NCBI GenBank assembly: GCA_035582835.1
Contig: JAYKAV010003065.1
Location: 391,271-455,270, forward strand
Reading direction: 5' to 3'
Origin: Phoebastria nigripes
Lineage: Eukaryota; Chordata; Aves; Procellariiformes; Diomedeidae
Length of the DNA: 64,000 bases
Shown: one piece after another, positions 23,931-38,235 of the stretch
Layout of the letters: each line of letters starts with the position of its first letter
How positions within the stretch are numbered: the stretch's first letter is position 1
Program-made: the position numbers and the translations under genes
The notes under the pieces: model-generated
Seen by the model: only the letters and a program-made list of their open reading frames with translations
The model's database searches: none
Told to the model about the DNA's origin: nothing

Positions 23931-26900
23931 GCCTCTCCCTCGCTTGCTGCTCGCCATGCGGTGGACCCACGTTTAGGACACAAGATGAAAACCAAGACCG
24001 TGAGGNGGCAACGGGCTGAGGGATCATCCCAGGGAAAGGGCTTTCAGCAAACGAGGAGACAAGGCACCCCAAATTTCCCGAAGACAAGGCAAGTCAGGGC
24101 CAGCAACAGAGGCCTCCATTACGTGAAGGTGGAGACATGAGCACTAGACAATAATTAAAAAATTGTAACCTGGCAGTAAAAATACATAACTGCAAATGGC
24201 GGTGTGTGCTCGCAGTTGAGAGCAGGACGGTCCTGCCCTCCGAAAACACCCCAAACTCCTCACAGGAGAGCCCNGTGCATGCTCGCTCTGCAGCTTGGTA
24301 CAGGCCTCCCGCCACTGACATTTAAAGCCGGAGGGCAAAATGTTGACCTTGCAGAGATAGAGGAGTTATTCACCACTTATTTTCAGACATCTGAATCCAC
24401 GCTGAAGTCCCTTAAAAAAGTAAGCTGGCTTTCAAACGTGTCGTGCACTTGCATCTCCTGAGCTCCCAGTGCCTTTATATGTGCCTAAATGTTAGACGCA
24501 TGAATGTCAATACTCAGTGCCTCAGTTTACCCATCTCTCAACAACGGCTGAGGGTTATTCACTTCACAGCATTTTGGGAAACCAAGCGCTTGCAAAGAAG
24601 CCCGAAGCCTACAGGTGAAAGCCTGTGGGAGAGGGGAGCGATGATTATCCTCCAGGCCCTTTTTCCAAGTAAGGAGAAGGCTTCTGCGCCTTCCAGCTCC
24701 TCTCTTGGCAACGATCTGCGTGTAGGCAGTGGTCATAATCAGGAAGTGCCTCCTCCAATTTACAGCTGGTGGTACCACCTGTGCCTCTCCAATTCCAGCC
24801 AAAACAACCACCTCCTCAAACCCACTTGTAAGGAAGGGCAGAGGATCCAGCAACGACAACTCAGAGGGAAAAGCAAGACTCAGGTTTAAGTGCTGACATT
24901 TTCCCTAGACGTGTACCACTGTTTATCAGTAGAGTATTTTCTTTCTTCTTGTAAAAACAACTGCAAAGTCTTCTGAGAGAAGACGACCCCGCCATACCAC
25001 AACAGCGAGCAACCGGTAAGTGATAGGGCAGACATCGGACAACAAGAAAAGGTTAAGATGTTCAAATTTGCTGGGCCAACGAGGGACCAACGTACGTGCC
25101 TGTGTGGCAGCTGGAATGGAAGAAAGTGGGGTCATTACTCATCATTTTAAGTCTGTCAAGGATTTTCTTTCTGGAAGGAAAACAGTGAGTTAGTAACTGC
25201 TGGTGAGGCAGGGAACATTTCTGTGCAATTGAGACATAGCTGTGTGTATGGGAGTATGTATATACATATACCTCATTGGTATTATCCTTTTGTCCCCTGC
25301 GCTGGTTTTCGGTTGCCAGGTCCTCCCTGGCCTTTCACCTCGTCGTGGCTGAAGCCATCTCCCTACTCGTGGAGCACCTCAAGAACCAGTTCTGGATTAG
25401 CAGTCACTGCTTTAATCTACTCCAGACCTTGAATGGAGGGAGCTCTTTTACTTTGGGAAACCTGAGGTGATTTTAAATTACAGAAGTTTGTAGGAATTAC
25501 ATCTCTGGTCAGCCAAAACTAATACCAGAAAGGGAAGTCTTGCTGTTCCCATCGATGCAACCAACAGCAGNGCTTCCCTGGCTTCTGTGGATGAGATAGT
25601 CTGGACAAAAAGAACAGAGGCCACCACCTTATGAGCTGGCATTCATTCTGGGNGGCTTAATTTTTCCAGATATATGTCCCTTGTGTGGCATATACTGTGT
25701 TCCTGCTCTGGTCCTACTCGCAAAACTTAGGTTGGCTTCTTTGGAGCATGCAGGGCCGAGAGGCACTGATTTTCAGATTTACTAAATGCCTTCATTTCCA
25801 GTTAATCTGGAGCTGTGGGTGCCAAAACCTCAAGAGANTCACTTACCCTCACTGCAAATATAATTTCAGCCTTTCTAATGCCACTGGAAAAGTAATAACC
25901 TTTTGAGAAGACTTAAGGGCACTCTAAAAGCTATATACAGAAAAAAACAACAGGATCAGAATGAAAGCCAACAGCTTCTGATATCAGATAAAACACTTCC
26001 TTTCATCAGCGTTTTCCCCTTTTCATTAGCTATTTCTTTTCACCCACTTTCCATAGCCTCAAAAAGTTATTTTTGAATGACCTGTTTGCTGCAGCTTTCC
26101 TGAAGTGGCCCAACCATCTACTCATCTTTGAGAAAGTACCTTGCTGTTGCCTGGTCCTGTAATTACTTGCATCTGAACCTAAAGTGGGCAGGTTCTCATC
26201 TTCCATTTAGATTTTTTTTTTTTTTTTAAACAGACAATGAAAGCAGAAACATTTCAGCCNTACAGCTCCATAAAGCTTTCCCAGTCCAGTGCCATGGTGA
26301 CAAGCCAGCACAGGGAAAATCCACAGCACAATAACCAAGAAACATGTATTTTGCATTTCAGAGAGAGTGCTCTTCACATGGCAAAACATCTGTCCAAAGG
26401 TATAAAGCGCGCATCTTGCTGTCTTTTAAGGTAGTCCTGCCACAATGCCTACAAGTCACTCTCCTTAGGAAAGGGGGATTTTATTTTTTCTGCTAAACTC
26501 AGTATCTGTTCATCAAACTGATCCCCACCATCTGTACCTGCTGAATCCACACAGCATACTCCCATCTCCTAAAACTGGGGTTGTCTTGTCAATGGGATCC
26601 AGCACAACGGGGTTCTGACCCATGCTTGGGATATCCTGGTGCCACTGACACACAAACCAACCACAACTTTTCTTCCTCTAATCCACAAAGACGACTGGTC
26701 ACCTCACATCCTTGCATCAAAGCAAACCCCTCTGAAACAGCTGGAAGCATGCACCTCCACTCGATCTAGAGTAAGGAGTCCCACTGTTCTCTTCTTCTAG
26801 CTGCTTCCTTGAGGTAGAGCAGCAAAATTGGTCTTCTCCTGCTATATGACCCAGGTGGTGGTGCCTCAGAGAGCACCGGTGACAGCTGGATGAACTGGAA

Positions 26901-29900
26901 CAAAGACTAGTCTTGTGATCTGTCAGAAAGCAACTGGTGGCCAACACAGACACGTGAGACCCAGGTTTTAGCAACAAACAGACAAAAGCAAAGCCTGCGG
27001 CTTGCTTTCCTCTGTGCAAGTTTGACATCAGTGAGAAAGGTCACATACAGGTATTGAATACATGCAGAACCTCTTCCAAGGGGTTTGCTAAGAAACAAAG
27101 CAGAAAAGACATGGTCACCTTTGAGTAATATGTGGATAGCTACAAGGTTCACGCCAATAACTGCTGTACAGGCCTTTTTGTTTTCAAAATTAGCTGCCAG
27201 CTTTTCAAAAGACAAACAATATATGATCTTCTTAAGGTGCTGATCCATCTCAAGGTGATGAGTACTAGCGGGGCTGAGAGCTTCATCTCTTGCCTAACAT
27301 TTCCTGTAACAAAATCCTGGTTTGAGATGCTTTGATCTTGCTAAATTTTAATCATTTGGATTACAATTTTCCATGCCAGGTATTTACCTTGAGTTGATTT
27401 TTTAAAAGCAATACATCTTTGTACCTGTTTTCAGGAGTCTTACATCAGCATCCTCACTATGCCAGACATTACAATCGCTCACTAGACCCACTACCTGCAG
27501 GAGCAGGGGTAAGTAGGTCTGGTGTTACTCCACCAGAAACAGGGAACTAGAGATGTTACGTGATCAGATGTTTCTGATGACAGATGAATTTCTTTGTGGG
27601 AATGAGCAATTTTGCTCATTCCATAAGCCTTTTCTGTATTAAAACTTATTTTTAGCATTGGCAAGACCTAGCTCATTAAGTTAACATACACAAAAGATAT
27701 TTTACAATAAATTAGTATCTCAGTTCATGACAATGTGTGGAATTTTGCAACCACCTGAAAGCACGACACGTTTAATTTTACATGGAAGGATGTTTCAGGG
27801 GTGTTATTGACCTTTCACACGTACTGCTAAAGGGAATATCAGATGGCAGATCCTACACAGTGGTGGGGAATAAGGAAGAAGCTGAATGTCCAAAGGTTGC
27901 TGCTAACCGTCTCCCCTTACATTGCACAAAGAAGTGGATTAGGCTCTAGATCAACCGCTACAAGATGCTAGAAGAGGACCTTGTCAGCCATGCTTGGTGA
28001 GCACTGCTTTCTCCCCGCCGTGTAACTGAGGACCAGGGTTTGGGGTTCCCTGCTGTCCATCCTATGGCTGATGGCAATGATCTAGCTCTGAGGGATGTCA
28101 CTGAAAACATCGTGCGCAGTTCTAACTTACGGTGATTTGGGTTTCTTTTCTTTTTTCCATTTTTTTTCCTCCAGCAGGAACTGGTTAGAGAGAGGATGAA
28201 GTGACTGTGGGAAAGAAAAAATGTGTGAAAATGGGAACCTGAAGAAAGTAGCAAGGAGAAGTAATTAGAAATCTACTTAATAGCAAGAACATTTCAGGTT
28301 TGTTGAGAAGCAGAACTATTTCTCTCTGTGCCACAAGCAAAGTTGCTGAACTACGCTATTTTCCCTCAGCTAAAACCCTCAGTTTAATCATATAGATCTC
28401 AACCATGTAAGCAATGAAAAATAATTTTCCCCTCAATTTTTTCACAAAATACTGGCAAAAATGGCACATGTTTTTCCTATTATTTGAATTTACTTTTATT
28501 TCTGCCAAACATAACTTCTGACCTCCAATACGTGCTCCAAAAATGTGACTGAAATCAAAAGTGAGACTTTCCCTCTGATTAAATGCTCTTATGGTTTATG
28601 GTCATGTTAAGACCCCCTGCCTAGTGCTTTCCTTCAGTTCCTTCTCACTATTTAGAAATTCCTGGCCGACAAAGAACACAACGTCTGGGAAGTCTGACCA
28701 CAGCGTTTCAGGGAAAAGAAACTAAAAAGGAAAAGGATTTCAACAATTACAATGGAATAAGAAATAAACATGGAAAAAAAAAAGTTGAAAGGCCAGTCCA
28801 GCACTTACACACAGATCCCAGCAGTAATTCCAGGCAAGATTTATTCTAGTAATAAAGATATCTAGGGGATATAGGTATCCTAACACTACAGAAGTTGCAG
28901 CACCGGTAGAGCCGAGTATACGGACACCCTGTCACCTCTTACCTGCCTGCCCAGAGCGATCCAGGCGCAGAGCAGGTTCTGTGGGATCACAAATGGGCAA
29001 TTTTGTTAGCCGAAGACTTGGGAGCAGATGAAAGCTTGGGTCCACCATCCCCCAACATACCTGCCGGAGAAGTTGAGCTGGTACAGGGTGGGGAAATTAA
29101 CTGTGCTAGATAAAGGAGTGGTATTAAAATCTCCCTTTGCCTGGAGCAGTAGAGAAACCAAGAGAAGGAATAGCGACTCTCCAAGGGATACAGCTGCATG
29201 CCACTCCTTTCTGAGGGTGAGCTGCGATACTTCGCTCTTACCTGTTGAATTCATGCCCAGGGAATTATAAACTAGAAGAAAAACTAGGGGGTTTTATTTA
29301 TTTATTATTACCAACCCATCATGCAGCATTCTTTATCTGTGATTTAATAGCTCTTTTACCATTTGTAACTTCTGTGATTTCAACCGGAGGGAAAAATGTG
29401 ATAGGATTTTGCATGACTCATGAGTCTTGTGAAATACTTAAAAATGGCTCATCTTTCAGGCTTTTTAAACCAGATTGAAGCAGAGTAAAAACCTGAATTC
29501 TGTAAAATGGCCTGGACACTGAGCTTCTGTAGAGTATACTTTGCGCTTTTTAATGGTGATTTTCTTCTGAATGTACAAACTGTTCTGGAAAATTTGGCAA
29601 ATACCTACCTGATGAAGCCCACAAAGGTGTGTTTCTACATTCTTGGGTACATTCTTACATACCTGCACAGAGCTTCAGGGTTTTTTTTTTTTTTTAAATC
29701 AAGGCCAAATTTTCAATCAGCAAAGTAGATCTGTAGATCTGGGTTTACTAAGCCAATGAGAAATATTACCTGAAGCTTGTGTACACAGTTACTCTGCTCT
29801 CAGCTGAGCCCCGCTCTCAGTTTCTGGGGCCAGACTCCCAGCTGGCGTGAATCTGCATAGGGCCACCAGAAATCTGATTGCCAAAGATCCCTCACCTTTA

Positions 29901-30566
29901 TTTTTAGTAAGCAATTGCCATATGGATTTTCCCTTCTACTTAACTTTGATCTACTTGTGTCCTTTCTCCTGCGCCCTTACCTCATTGGCACTTATGACAG
30001 AAAGGCAGGCAATTGCCAGGACCTCCTTGATGAGAGGCAGACTAAGCACAGCTCCAAGCTCCTCATGCCTTTCTATATGCATTTTTGCAGCACAGATATT
30101 CTATCTGTTGCAACAGTGATGCTCTGTGCATCACAGGCACCGAGCCTGTCCTCTGTTCGCTTCCTAAGATGCCAGAGCCCACTACGCCCTCTCAAGCTGT
30201 GTGTCCTCTTCTTTGATCTTTCCATCCATCTCTCTGGTTACAGGAGCACGAGTTTTGAGCTTTCTAGTTTTCAAATGCCTGCATTGTTCACTGCACTGCC
30301 AACCTCAGCCAGCTCGGCAGCTTCCCCTTGGACAGAGAGGCATTGTAAGGAGGGGACGGACTAAAGACATGGCAAGAGAGAGCAGAGGCATGTCCCTGGG
30401 GATTGTCCTTCACTGCAACTTTGAAAAACAAAACCTGCGACCGACACACAGAGTAATAGGTTACAGGCTCCAAATGGTGGCATCTGAAAATCCTGACCTT
30501 TCCCACGGTGGGGAGAATTGTTGTGCTGCTGTTCTGAGTAACTCCTCTACATACAATAACAACAAT

Positions 30567-30585
30567 TAGTAATAATAATAATAAT
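30567..30585. repeat. AAT microsatellite
   Basis: Six uninterrupted TAA/AAT units in intergenic DNA. Confidence 0.85.
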
Positions 30586-30780
30586 GGGTTACAGAACAAA
30601 TTTGGGTTTCTGACTATCATTCAGCAGGAAATGAAACATATTACAACTGTCTCTTCTAGAAGTGCTGGGAAAACTTGTCATAGTTAAGAATGAAAGTATT
30701 AGGCAGATGTGACATTTAATATCTGAACTGCCATCAGGCAGGAAATTGCATTGTTAAATTGCATTGTTACCCAAGTTAAT

Positions 30781-30784
30781 AAAA

Positions 30785-30817
<33 letters not shown>
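30781..30817. repeat. Poly-A followed by an AG dinucleotide microsatellite
   Basis: A run of 13 A is followed by about twelve AG units. It is a compound microsatellite, probably length-polymorphic. Confidence 0.9.
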
Positions 30818-30825
<8 letters not shown>

Positions 30826-31989
30826 ACAGTGAGCAGTAGGGGCCAGCCAGCTTCATCCCTAGCGCAGCACTGTCTGCTGTAGCCCCCGACATCTGACGGC
30901 GGTTTCCGTACCACAGCATCCCTTTGGCAGCAGCCCCACAGCTGGGAACGTGAGCAGGCTTCACGCAGGGTTCCTGTATGACTGCATCAAACACGCTGCA
31001 AATTTCTAGGCCAAACTATACGGGATGACAAACCAAACAAAAACTAAGCAACTTTCGAAACCAAATGAAAGCCATCCCTTCCCCCCCCGACTCTTGTCTC
31101 TGAAATGTCTTGCTGTGTTTGCTTCAACCTTTCAGCGCTGAAAAGGCTGCAGCACAAAAGTAGCAAGCTGCAGGTGGATGGACTTAGTTCTGGCAGAGTT
31201 GGATGGAGCAGGAAGGAAGTTAATGGGGAAAAAGTTTCACTTTTCAGTAGACAGAGACAAGCACTTCTCCATAATAAGACAAGAGGATTTGACAGAATTT
31301 CTTGTGTTTTAAGCTTTGCATGCCTTTCTTAATAAAAGACTAAGCTCCCTTTCTCCTTCTGACATGGCGCATCGTGCCTTAGATAAAATCCTTTTGAAGA
31401 ACAACATGCACACACAGTATAATCTGACATTACTCCAGTGCTACAGGGAACATCTTGAACATAATTGCACCACATGGAAGTTGACTTGCTATGAGAAAAA
31501 CACACAAAAAAGCTTTCACAACAAATCTGTAAACACATTTATGTTCCCAATAGCCATGATAAATCCAATTAAACAGCCAGGATTTGTGCTACAAACTGTC
31601 ACTAAAGGAGTTAATGCAGTTTCTGTGGCAGGGAATATACCAGCTTTAAGCAAGAAATCACAGTTCCTAGCTGCCTGAGGTTCACAATTTTGTAGTCAAG
31701 CCTCACTTGAGAGGACCNGGAGCCGAACCAAGACTCCTTAGGCCCAGCTCACTCATATCCCATCCACAGTGGTACTGCATTGCCTCACCCTCGTTCTGCA
31801 TCATGTGTCCTGGCATCGCCTTTCCTCTGCCCCAACTAGCTCCTTCAGGATGCTCTAATGCCTTTTCCAGCAGTGCTGGTAATAGGACTGAGGACATCAG
31901 AACAAGGTTTGCCTAGCTTTGTTACAAGCATCGTTTCATTTCCAGTATGACACCGACACTTGCAGTAACAAAAAGTACCAAAAGTCAAC

Positions 31990-32975
31990 TATAGAATCAT
32001 AGAATGGTTTGGGTTGGAAGGGACCTTAAAGATCATCTAGTTCCAACCCCCCTGCCATGGACAGGGACACCTTCCACTAGATCAGGTTGCTCAAAGCCCC
32101 ATCCAACCTAGTCTTGAACACTTCCAGGGATGGGATATCCACAACTTCTCTGGGCAACCTGTTCCAGTCCCTCACGACCCTCAGAGTGAAGAATTTCTTC
32201 CTTATATCTAACCTAAATCTACACTCTTTCAGTTTAAAGCCATTACCCCTTGTCCGATCACTACATGCCCTTGTAAAAAGTCCCTCTCCAGCTTTCTTGT
32301 AGGCCCCCTTTAAGTACTGAAAGGCCGCAATAAGGTCTCCCCAGAGCCTCCTCTTCTCCAGGCTGAACAACCCCAACTCTCTCAGCCTGTCTTCATAGGA
32401 GAGGTGTTCCATCCCCCTGACCATCTTTGTGACCCTCCTCTGGACTCGCTCCAGCAGGTCTGTGTCCTTCTTATGTTGGGGGCCCCAGAGCTGGACGCAG
32501 TACTGCAGGTGGGGTCTCACCAGAGCAGAGCAGAGGGGCAGAATCACCTCCCTCGACCTGCTGGCCACGCTGCTTTTGATGCAGCCCAGGATACGGTTGG
32601 CCTTCTGGGCTGCGAGCGCACATTGCCGGCTCGTGTCCAGCTTTTCATCCACCAGTACCCCCAAGTCCTTCTCCTCAGGGCTGCTCTTAATCCATTCTCC
32701 GCCCAACCTGTATTTGTGCTTGGGATTGCCCTGACCCAGGTGCAGGACCTTGCATTTGGCCTTGTTGAACTTCATGAGGTTTGCACAGGCCCACCTCTCA
32801 AGCCTGTCAAGGTCCCTCTGGATGGCATCCCTTCCCTCCAGCGTGCCGACCGCACCACACAGCTTGGTGTCATCGGAAAGCTTGCTGAGGGCGCACTCGA
32901 TCCCACTGTCCATGTTGCCGACAAAGATGTTAAACAGCGCCGGTCCCAATACCGACCCCTGAGGAACGCCACCAA
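31990..32975 (-). mobile_element. CR1 LINE, 5'-truncated, minus orientation
   Basis: The right-hand side encodes the C-terminal half of a CR1 reverse transcriptase. The left-hand end is the family's hallmark 3' terminus: read on the minus strand it finishes with the short tandem ATTCTATG/ATTCTAT units after the conserved 3' UTR. The copy starts near reverse-transcriptase motif B, so about three quarters of a full-length element is missing, as is usual for CR1. The exact 5' breakpoint is uncertain by some tens of bases. No target-site duplication is evident, which is normal for CR1. Confidence 0.97.
32077..32970 (-). pseudogene. CR1 ORF2 reverse-transcriptase fragment, still open
   Basis: About 300 codons of the CR1 pol protein are open with no stop or frameshift. 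Visible are motif B ([16 protein letters not shown]), the catalytic block (KLSDDTKL, where most CR1 copies have FADDTKL), then [77 protein letters not shown] and [18 protein letters not shown], ending at the normal stop. The endonuclease and N-terminal RT domains are absent, so the fragment cannot be active. The open frame suggests a fairly young insertion. Confidence 0.93.
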
Positions 32976-35900
32976 ATATGGTCCTGCAGATGCACGTGCC
33001 ATGCCCCACACAATACCAGTAAGCCCAATTTCAGGGTGCTACACTACAGACAGCTGGTTCTAAAAGCACAAGTCTTAGATGTGAAATAACTCATTTGCCA
33101 AGGTGTTGTTCAGCTTCCCCGTAGTTGTTAAAAAACGTGGTTAGTGATAATAACCACACATCTAAAGCCAATGAAGCAGAAGGCCTGGTTCTAGTCTGAT
33201 GTTCCGCTCCCAATACACCGCAAGCATAGAGCCACCACAGAAGAGGAATTATTTCAGCCTGGAACTGAAGATTTTCTTTCCTGCAGATGCCAGTACAGAA
33301 CAAAGGAGGAATGCTGCCTTTGCACTGGAAAGAGCATGGTGTATTGCAGCATCAGGGAGCAAGAAACTCTGTCCAGAGAACGTCCGCTTCTGAGGAGTAT
33401 CAAGCAATGCACGGTGAGGTTTGTGCTGGCTATCCGTTAGCCATGCTGAAAATGAATACTACTAAATCAGTAACAGCACAGTATCTATAATACCATTGCT
33501 CTGCATCAAAATCACCAAAACAATTTAAATCTCATCAGTATTTCTCATGAGGGAGGAAATTCTATTTACGAGCGCTCAGAACAAAAGCGGCAGCGGCTGG
33601 TGCAGATGCCCGCTGAAAGCTGGTCCCAGCTGCAGCACAACAGTGGAAACCCTGAGTGGCGGGGGGCATCTCAGCACTGGGCTCCATTTCTGAGCATCCT
33701 AACCGCACGTTAGCCAATTAGGTAAGACTTCAAAGATTAATTATCCTTCAAATAAAGGGAGTGCAGTGAGCCCACATGCATTCCACTCTTTGGCTGGAAG
33801 GGGCTGAGGAACACTATAGCCATTGCTCCTGTGCAGTCTCCCCGTTGCGATTTCCCCCCAGGTGCTAGTTTCTACACATACAATAGGTTACCCCTTCACA
33901 ACCTTCTGATTTCCACTATTCTTCTTCAAAGGTTTCAAGCCCCCATTTTCAGCGGATTTAGCAATGGTTTCTCTCTCAAGGCTGCGGCGCTATGACTCAC
34001 AGCAAAAGAAACTAATATAACACCCGGCTTGAATGCACAGCTAGGAAGTAAAACCAACAACAGGAAACATTTACAGAGCAATATATGCCTGCATAACATT
34101 GGCCAATGATTTTGAGCAGTGCAAGTTTTGGTCACTTAGAGATGCTTTAAAAGTGTCTAATTCTCAAAAGTGGCTGTATCCTGTCTTTCTCCAAAATTAA
34201 CATTCTTCTAAAGGCGTCCCATGACCACGCCAGATCAGCTCAGAGAACACGGGCATCCTGGGCTGGAAGATGCTGGTGCCGACAGCAGGCAGGTGGATGG
34301 GAAGGGCAGGAGCAGAGCTGTGCCACTGGCAGCGGTGACGCGCCTGTGGAGTAGGATGTTTCTGAGCCTCTCCCGGCGTGATGCCAGCAGGCACTGCTTT
34401 TTTCCCCGGCTCTTTAAACACAACCATGGATATTTTTATTCCTGTCCTTTCTGCAACCGGGTACCTGGAAAACCCAGGATCTTCCCTCCCTACACAAGGG
34501 CTAGAGAGACATATATATGAACAAATTAAGAAACGGACAGCATTAGCTGTGTGATTTTAGCCTGCTGAGTTTCTTGGGCATCCAAGCCACCAAAGCCACA
34601 CCTGCCTGGCTCATACATCATTCGAATGTTTGCAGAGCTGCTGGACACCTTGAGCAACAGTGATGAGGCTCAAGTGCTTTATGAATGCTTCCAGGTGTGT
34701 CTAAGTTGTTTCTGACCTCCTTAGACTGCAGTCTGTTTGGCTTAGGGAGCTGGCAGGATCCCCTGGTGTGTTTGGTACTTGTAACTTCTTTGAAGCCGGG
34801 AACGGTGTTTGCCAGCTTACCAGTTCTGGGGTGCGTCACTATGACAAGGAAGCTTGCTCGGAGCTAGGAACTGCCGAAGGTCCGAATCACCTGGCAAATA
34901 ACACCTGCCTATGGACGCTTTCCTTTGGAAATACAGTTCTGAGAATTCAGACTTGAGGTTTAATGACACAGAAGAAAACCTGACGCTTCCAGACTATGCT
35001 GCTTTTGAGATTAAAAGCTTTAAAAGTTGTTTTTTTTTTTTTCTCCAGGAGTGAAAGAAAACATCCAAGTCAGAAGCTCACTGTCCAGCTAACTTTAAAC
35101 CTCTGACATAAAAATGGACAGACATAAAATATCCCTTTGCTTTAATACCTGCGTTGTACAACTGGAAAGGCTAGAAGAGCACTGTGCAGTTAAAACACCT
35201 GGCATCTCATGGAAACAAAGAGCTTCGGCTTTCAACCTTGAGTCGCTCTTCTGCCTCCATCTCTCATGCATTTTCTGCACTAAACGTATACGTAGTTCAG
35301 TAGGCCTGATCCTGAGGTGGAACTGTCCAGGCACCAGTACCTCAGAGGAGCATGGTACTGGTGCCACAACCTTTAGCAGATTTATAACCAGACTGAACGT
35401 GGCTCCACATGTCGAGGAAACGGAGTATGATACAAGGTTGGTCACGAGTAGACAGTAGGAACCACAGGGACCAGCCCAGCATCTACCCCAACTTTCAGAT
35501 GGTAGTCTCAATCCACAGGTCGCTGTGATAAACAACACAGTATCGTGAAACACGCTGTCTCCCTGTGCAGCATATGTGTCCTTCCCCAGTCTCAACTAGC
35601 CAAGAAGAAATTACAGCTCTCACTAATGGCTTTGCCCTGCTGAGGGCATGGACAGAGCCTTCCTGGTGTTTTACGCTGCGGAGACATGCCCTACAGTCAG
35701 GAGCAGCAGGGTTTTCGCACCAGCTGGGCAGCAGCCTCGGCATCAGAGGAACCCCATCGACTCCAGCAGAAGGAGAACAGCAGGGCGCAGACAACGAGGT
35801 GCAATGCTGTAAAGCCCCAGGACAAGTCCCATCGCAAGGGCATTTGGCAAGTACCTCTGTTGCATTTGGCACCAGATCAGAAAACTAAACCCTGCTAGTA

Positions 35901-36172
35901 CTTTGAAGAGAACACCTCTCTCCTCGCCTCGCCACCCCATTTCTTTAAGTTACTCTTTCTTATCTTAGAACAGATACCAGAGCTGGAAACACTCACTTTG
36001 CAAGGAGGATGGAGTGGGGAAAAGTATTACTTTATGCTTGTTTTGTTCTTCGACTCTCTTGAAGCTTCTCTGGCCACTGCCAGAGACAGGAGCCCAGGCT
36101 TGTTCAACCTTTCATCTGAGGCAGTATAGCAAGTCTTTACCTTCACTTTCCAGCTGGCATGAAAGGGGGAAG

Positions 36173-36195
36173 AAAAAAAAAAAAAAAAAAAAAAA
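36173..36195. repeat. Poly-A run
   Basis: Twenty-three consecutive A in intergenic DNA. No gene-like sequence precedes it, so it is not an obvious retrocopy tail. Confidence 0.85.
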
Positions 36196-38235
36196 GCACA
36201 TTTCTACTCAGCTGCAGTCACCATCACGAAAATCCTGTTGTTGTCAGCGAGAGCCAATATGAATGCCGGGAAAGGCTGAAATGACTGCAGCGGGGAATAT
36301 TTGTAAAGACCTATTTGGGGCACATCCTGCATTCCTCAAGCGCCTGCAGGAGCAGCTGTGACTAGCAGGGGCAAAATGACTGTACATCCTGGCTCTCCCT
36401 ACCTAGATGTTCACACATGCACCAAGTATCTCTTGCTTATCGGTATTTTACAAAAGATATCTTTTAAGCAAATTACCTTGTTTTAGGGAAAGACACTGGA
36501 AAGCTGCCTATGGGTAATGTGCAATGTAAATCCATTAATCAAGCAAAGCCACTGGCATATCTCTACCTAATCATTCAATAGCACTTATTTCTTAGTCTCC
36601 CCCATGTTTATATTTAGATAGGAAAAATGCAGCAGTCAAAAAATTCTGAGTTGATAAGTAAAAAAAAAAAAAAAAAAATCATTAAGCAGCCTGTCTGAAG
36701 ATGCATAGAAACTTCATAATGACGGAGGATTGCATCTGAAAGCAGGAAAAGCAGAAATTTAAAAATGCCAGGCGTGCTGAGAGTTGCATCAATGCTCCTT
36801 TCGATAAGTGACAAGATCCCTTATGCTTAAAAGCGGGGGTTAAGAGGCCCTTGAAAAATGAAGTCTATAACATATTAATCAGAGCAAATTTAACGTAATA
36901 AATAAGAGCTTGTGGTCAAAAAAAAATACTGCCTCTCTATTGCAGATTCAGAGTGAAGGAGGAATCCAGTCAGATTTGTATCACTGCTTCCTTGCTGTAT
37001 AAATAGCTGCAATGGGCACGCTAAAAATAAACCAGATAAATATTTAAGGCCCGCTGCTACTTAACTTACTGTTGTGCTTACTTACTTACTGCTTACTGTT
37101 GTGTACATCAGGAATAATATCAATGAGATCAATGAATTTACACCAGAATAGTTTGCTGAAGTCAAGGGAGGGACTGTGTTTCCAGCAATTGCAGACAAGT
37201 CCTCCCGTGAACACTTTACCATCGGCTGACTGAGCTTTCCTTCCTCCTGACCTACAGGTCCCTTTGATAGCAACGGGAAAACAAGCCTAGGGTTAAATGC
37301 CAAGAAAGCTGTGTAAATCGGAAACCATACAAGAAGGAAAAATCTGCTTTACTCAGAGGGGTTTATCTAAAAACATTCAGATTGCACCCGTGTCAGACAC
37401 GCCTGACCCCCGCCAGTGATACAATGGGAAAGCATATTATGGCACGTAGATTTTCAAAAGCATGGACAGCTAGAATAAGCGTCTTGCACTTAGATTAAAT
37501 AGGCAAAGGTTTAAGAAAAAACAGCATAATGAAAAAATACGGTCCTTTTGCCTAATCCATAAGATAGGACACAGGTAACCTTTAAAAAAAAACAAAATCA
37601 TTTCTCTTGTTAATTTTTAAGCTTAGCCTGAACAAGGACTGCAAAAGATACCTACTACCTAGAGCAGTTTAGGAGAAGGAAATATTCCTAGTAGAGCAGT
37701 ATCTAGCTCAGTATCTACACATGTCAAATAAAATAGTGATTATCATAAAACTACAGTAAAAATAAGTAGCTATACTTTTCTTTCGTAGATCATTTTTCTC
37801 CCCCAAAAATAACTCAGTATTTTGCCCGTGAAATACTTCAGACTAATGCACTCCTGAAAAAACAGTTAGAGATGAACAAAATAGTCTCAAATGGCTCTTC
37901 TGTCTAATTTTAACTCTAAGAGGCCATTTTACATCAAATAAAAAGACAACATAATGTACCCAATAATAAATTGCATTATTTGCAAGGGCACTTAAGGAAC
38001 ACGAATTATTTGTATTACTGGAATAAACATTCAACAGAATCCACCAAAACATGTGAAACTATTTAAAGGGAAATACAGTAGTTCTCCATCCTGAATAAAC
38101 CAAGGCAAAAAAACCCAAAACAAAACAAACCCAAACTGCGCTTAAGCACATATAGGTATTGTGTTATTCTGATTACAAGGGAAAACTAAAGACACAAAGG
38201 CTGCCTGTTTTGCTATGTTTTTCTTGCTTTTCCAG

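Larger units (their letters stand above)
17501..31989. other. Intergenic region between NAB1 and the CR1 copy
   Basis: About 14.5 kb with no confidently recognised gene. It includes homopolymer runs (poly-A 21252-21273, G run 23319-23329, poly-T near 26212-26227), microsatellites at 21439-21456, 30567-30585 and 30781-30817, and two small CpG-rich patches listed separately. Open frames of 100-214 codons occur in the GC-rich parts but resemble no family I know. Many single-base Ns are scattered through this part, unlike the first 15.8 kb. Confidence 0.6.

Noticed and set aside
32404..33063. 219-codon plus-strand open frame
   Set aside because: It is the antisense shadow of the CR1 reverse-transcriptase fragment.
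36173..36195. Poly-A run as a processed-pseudogene tail
   Set aside because: No gene-like sequence or flanking duplication precedes it.
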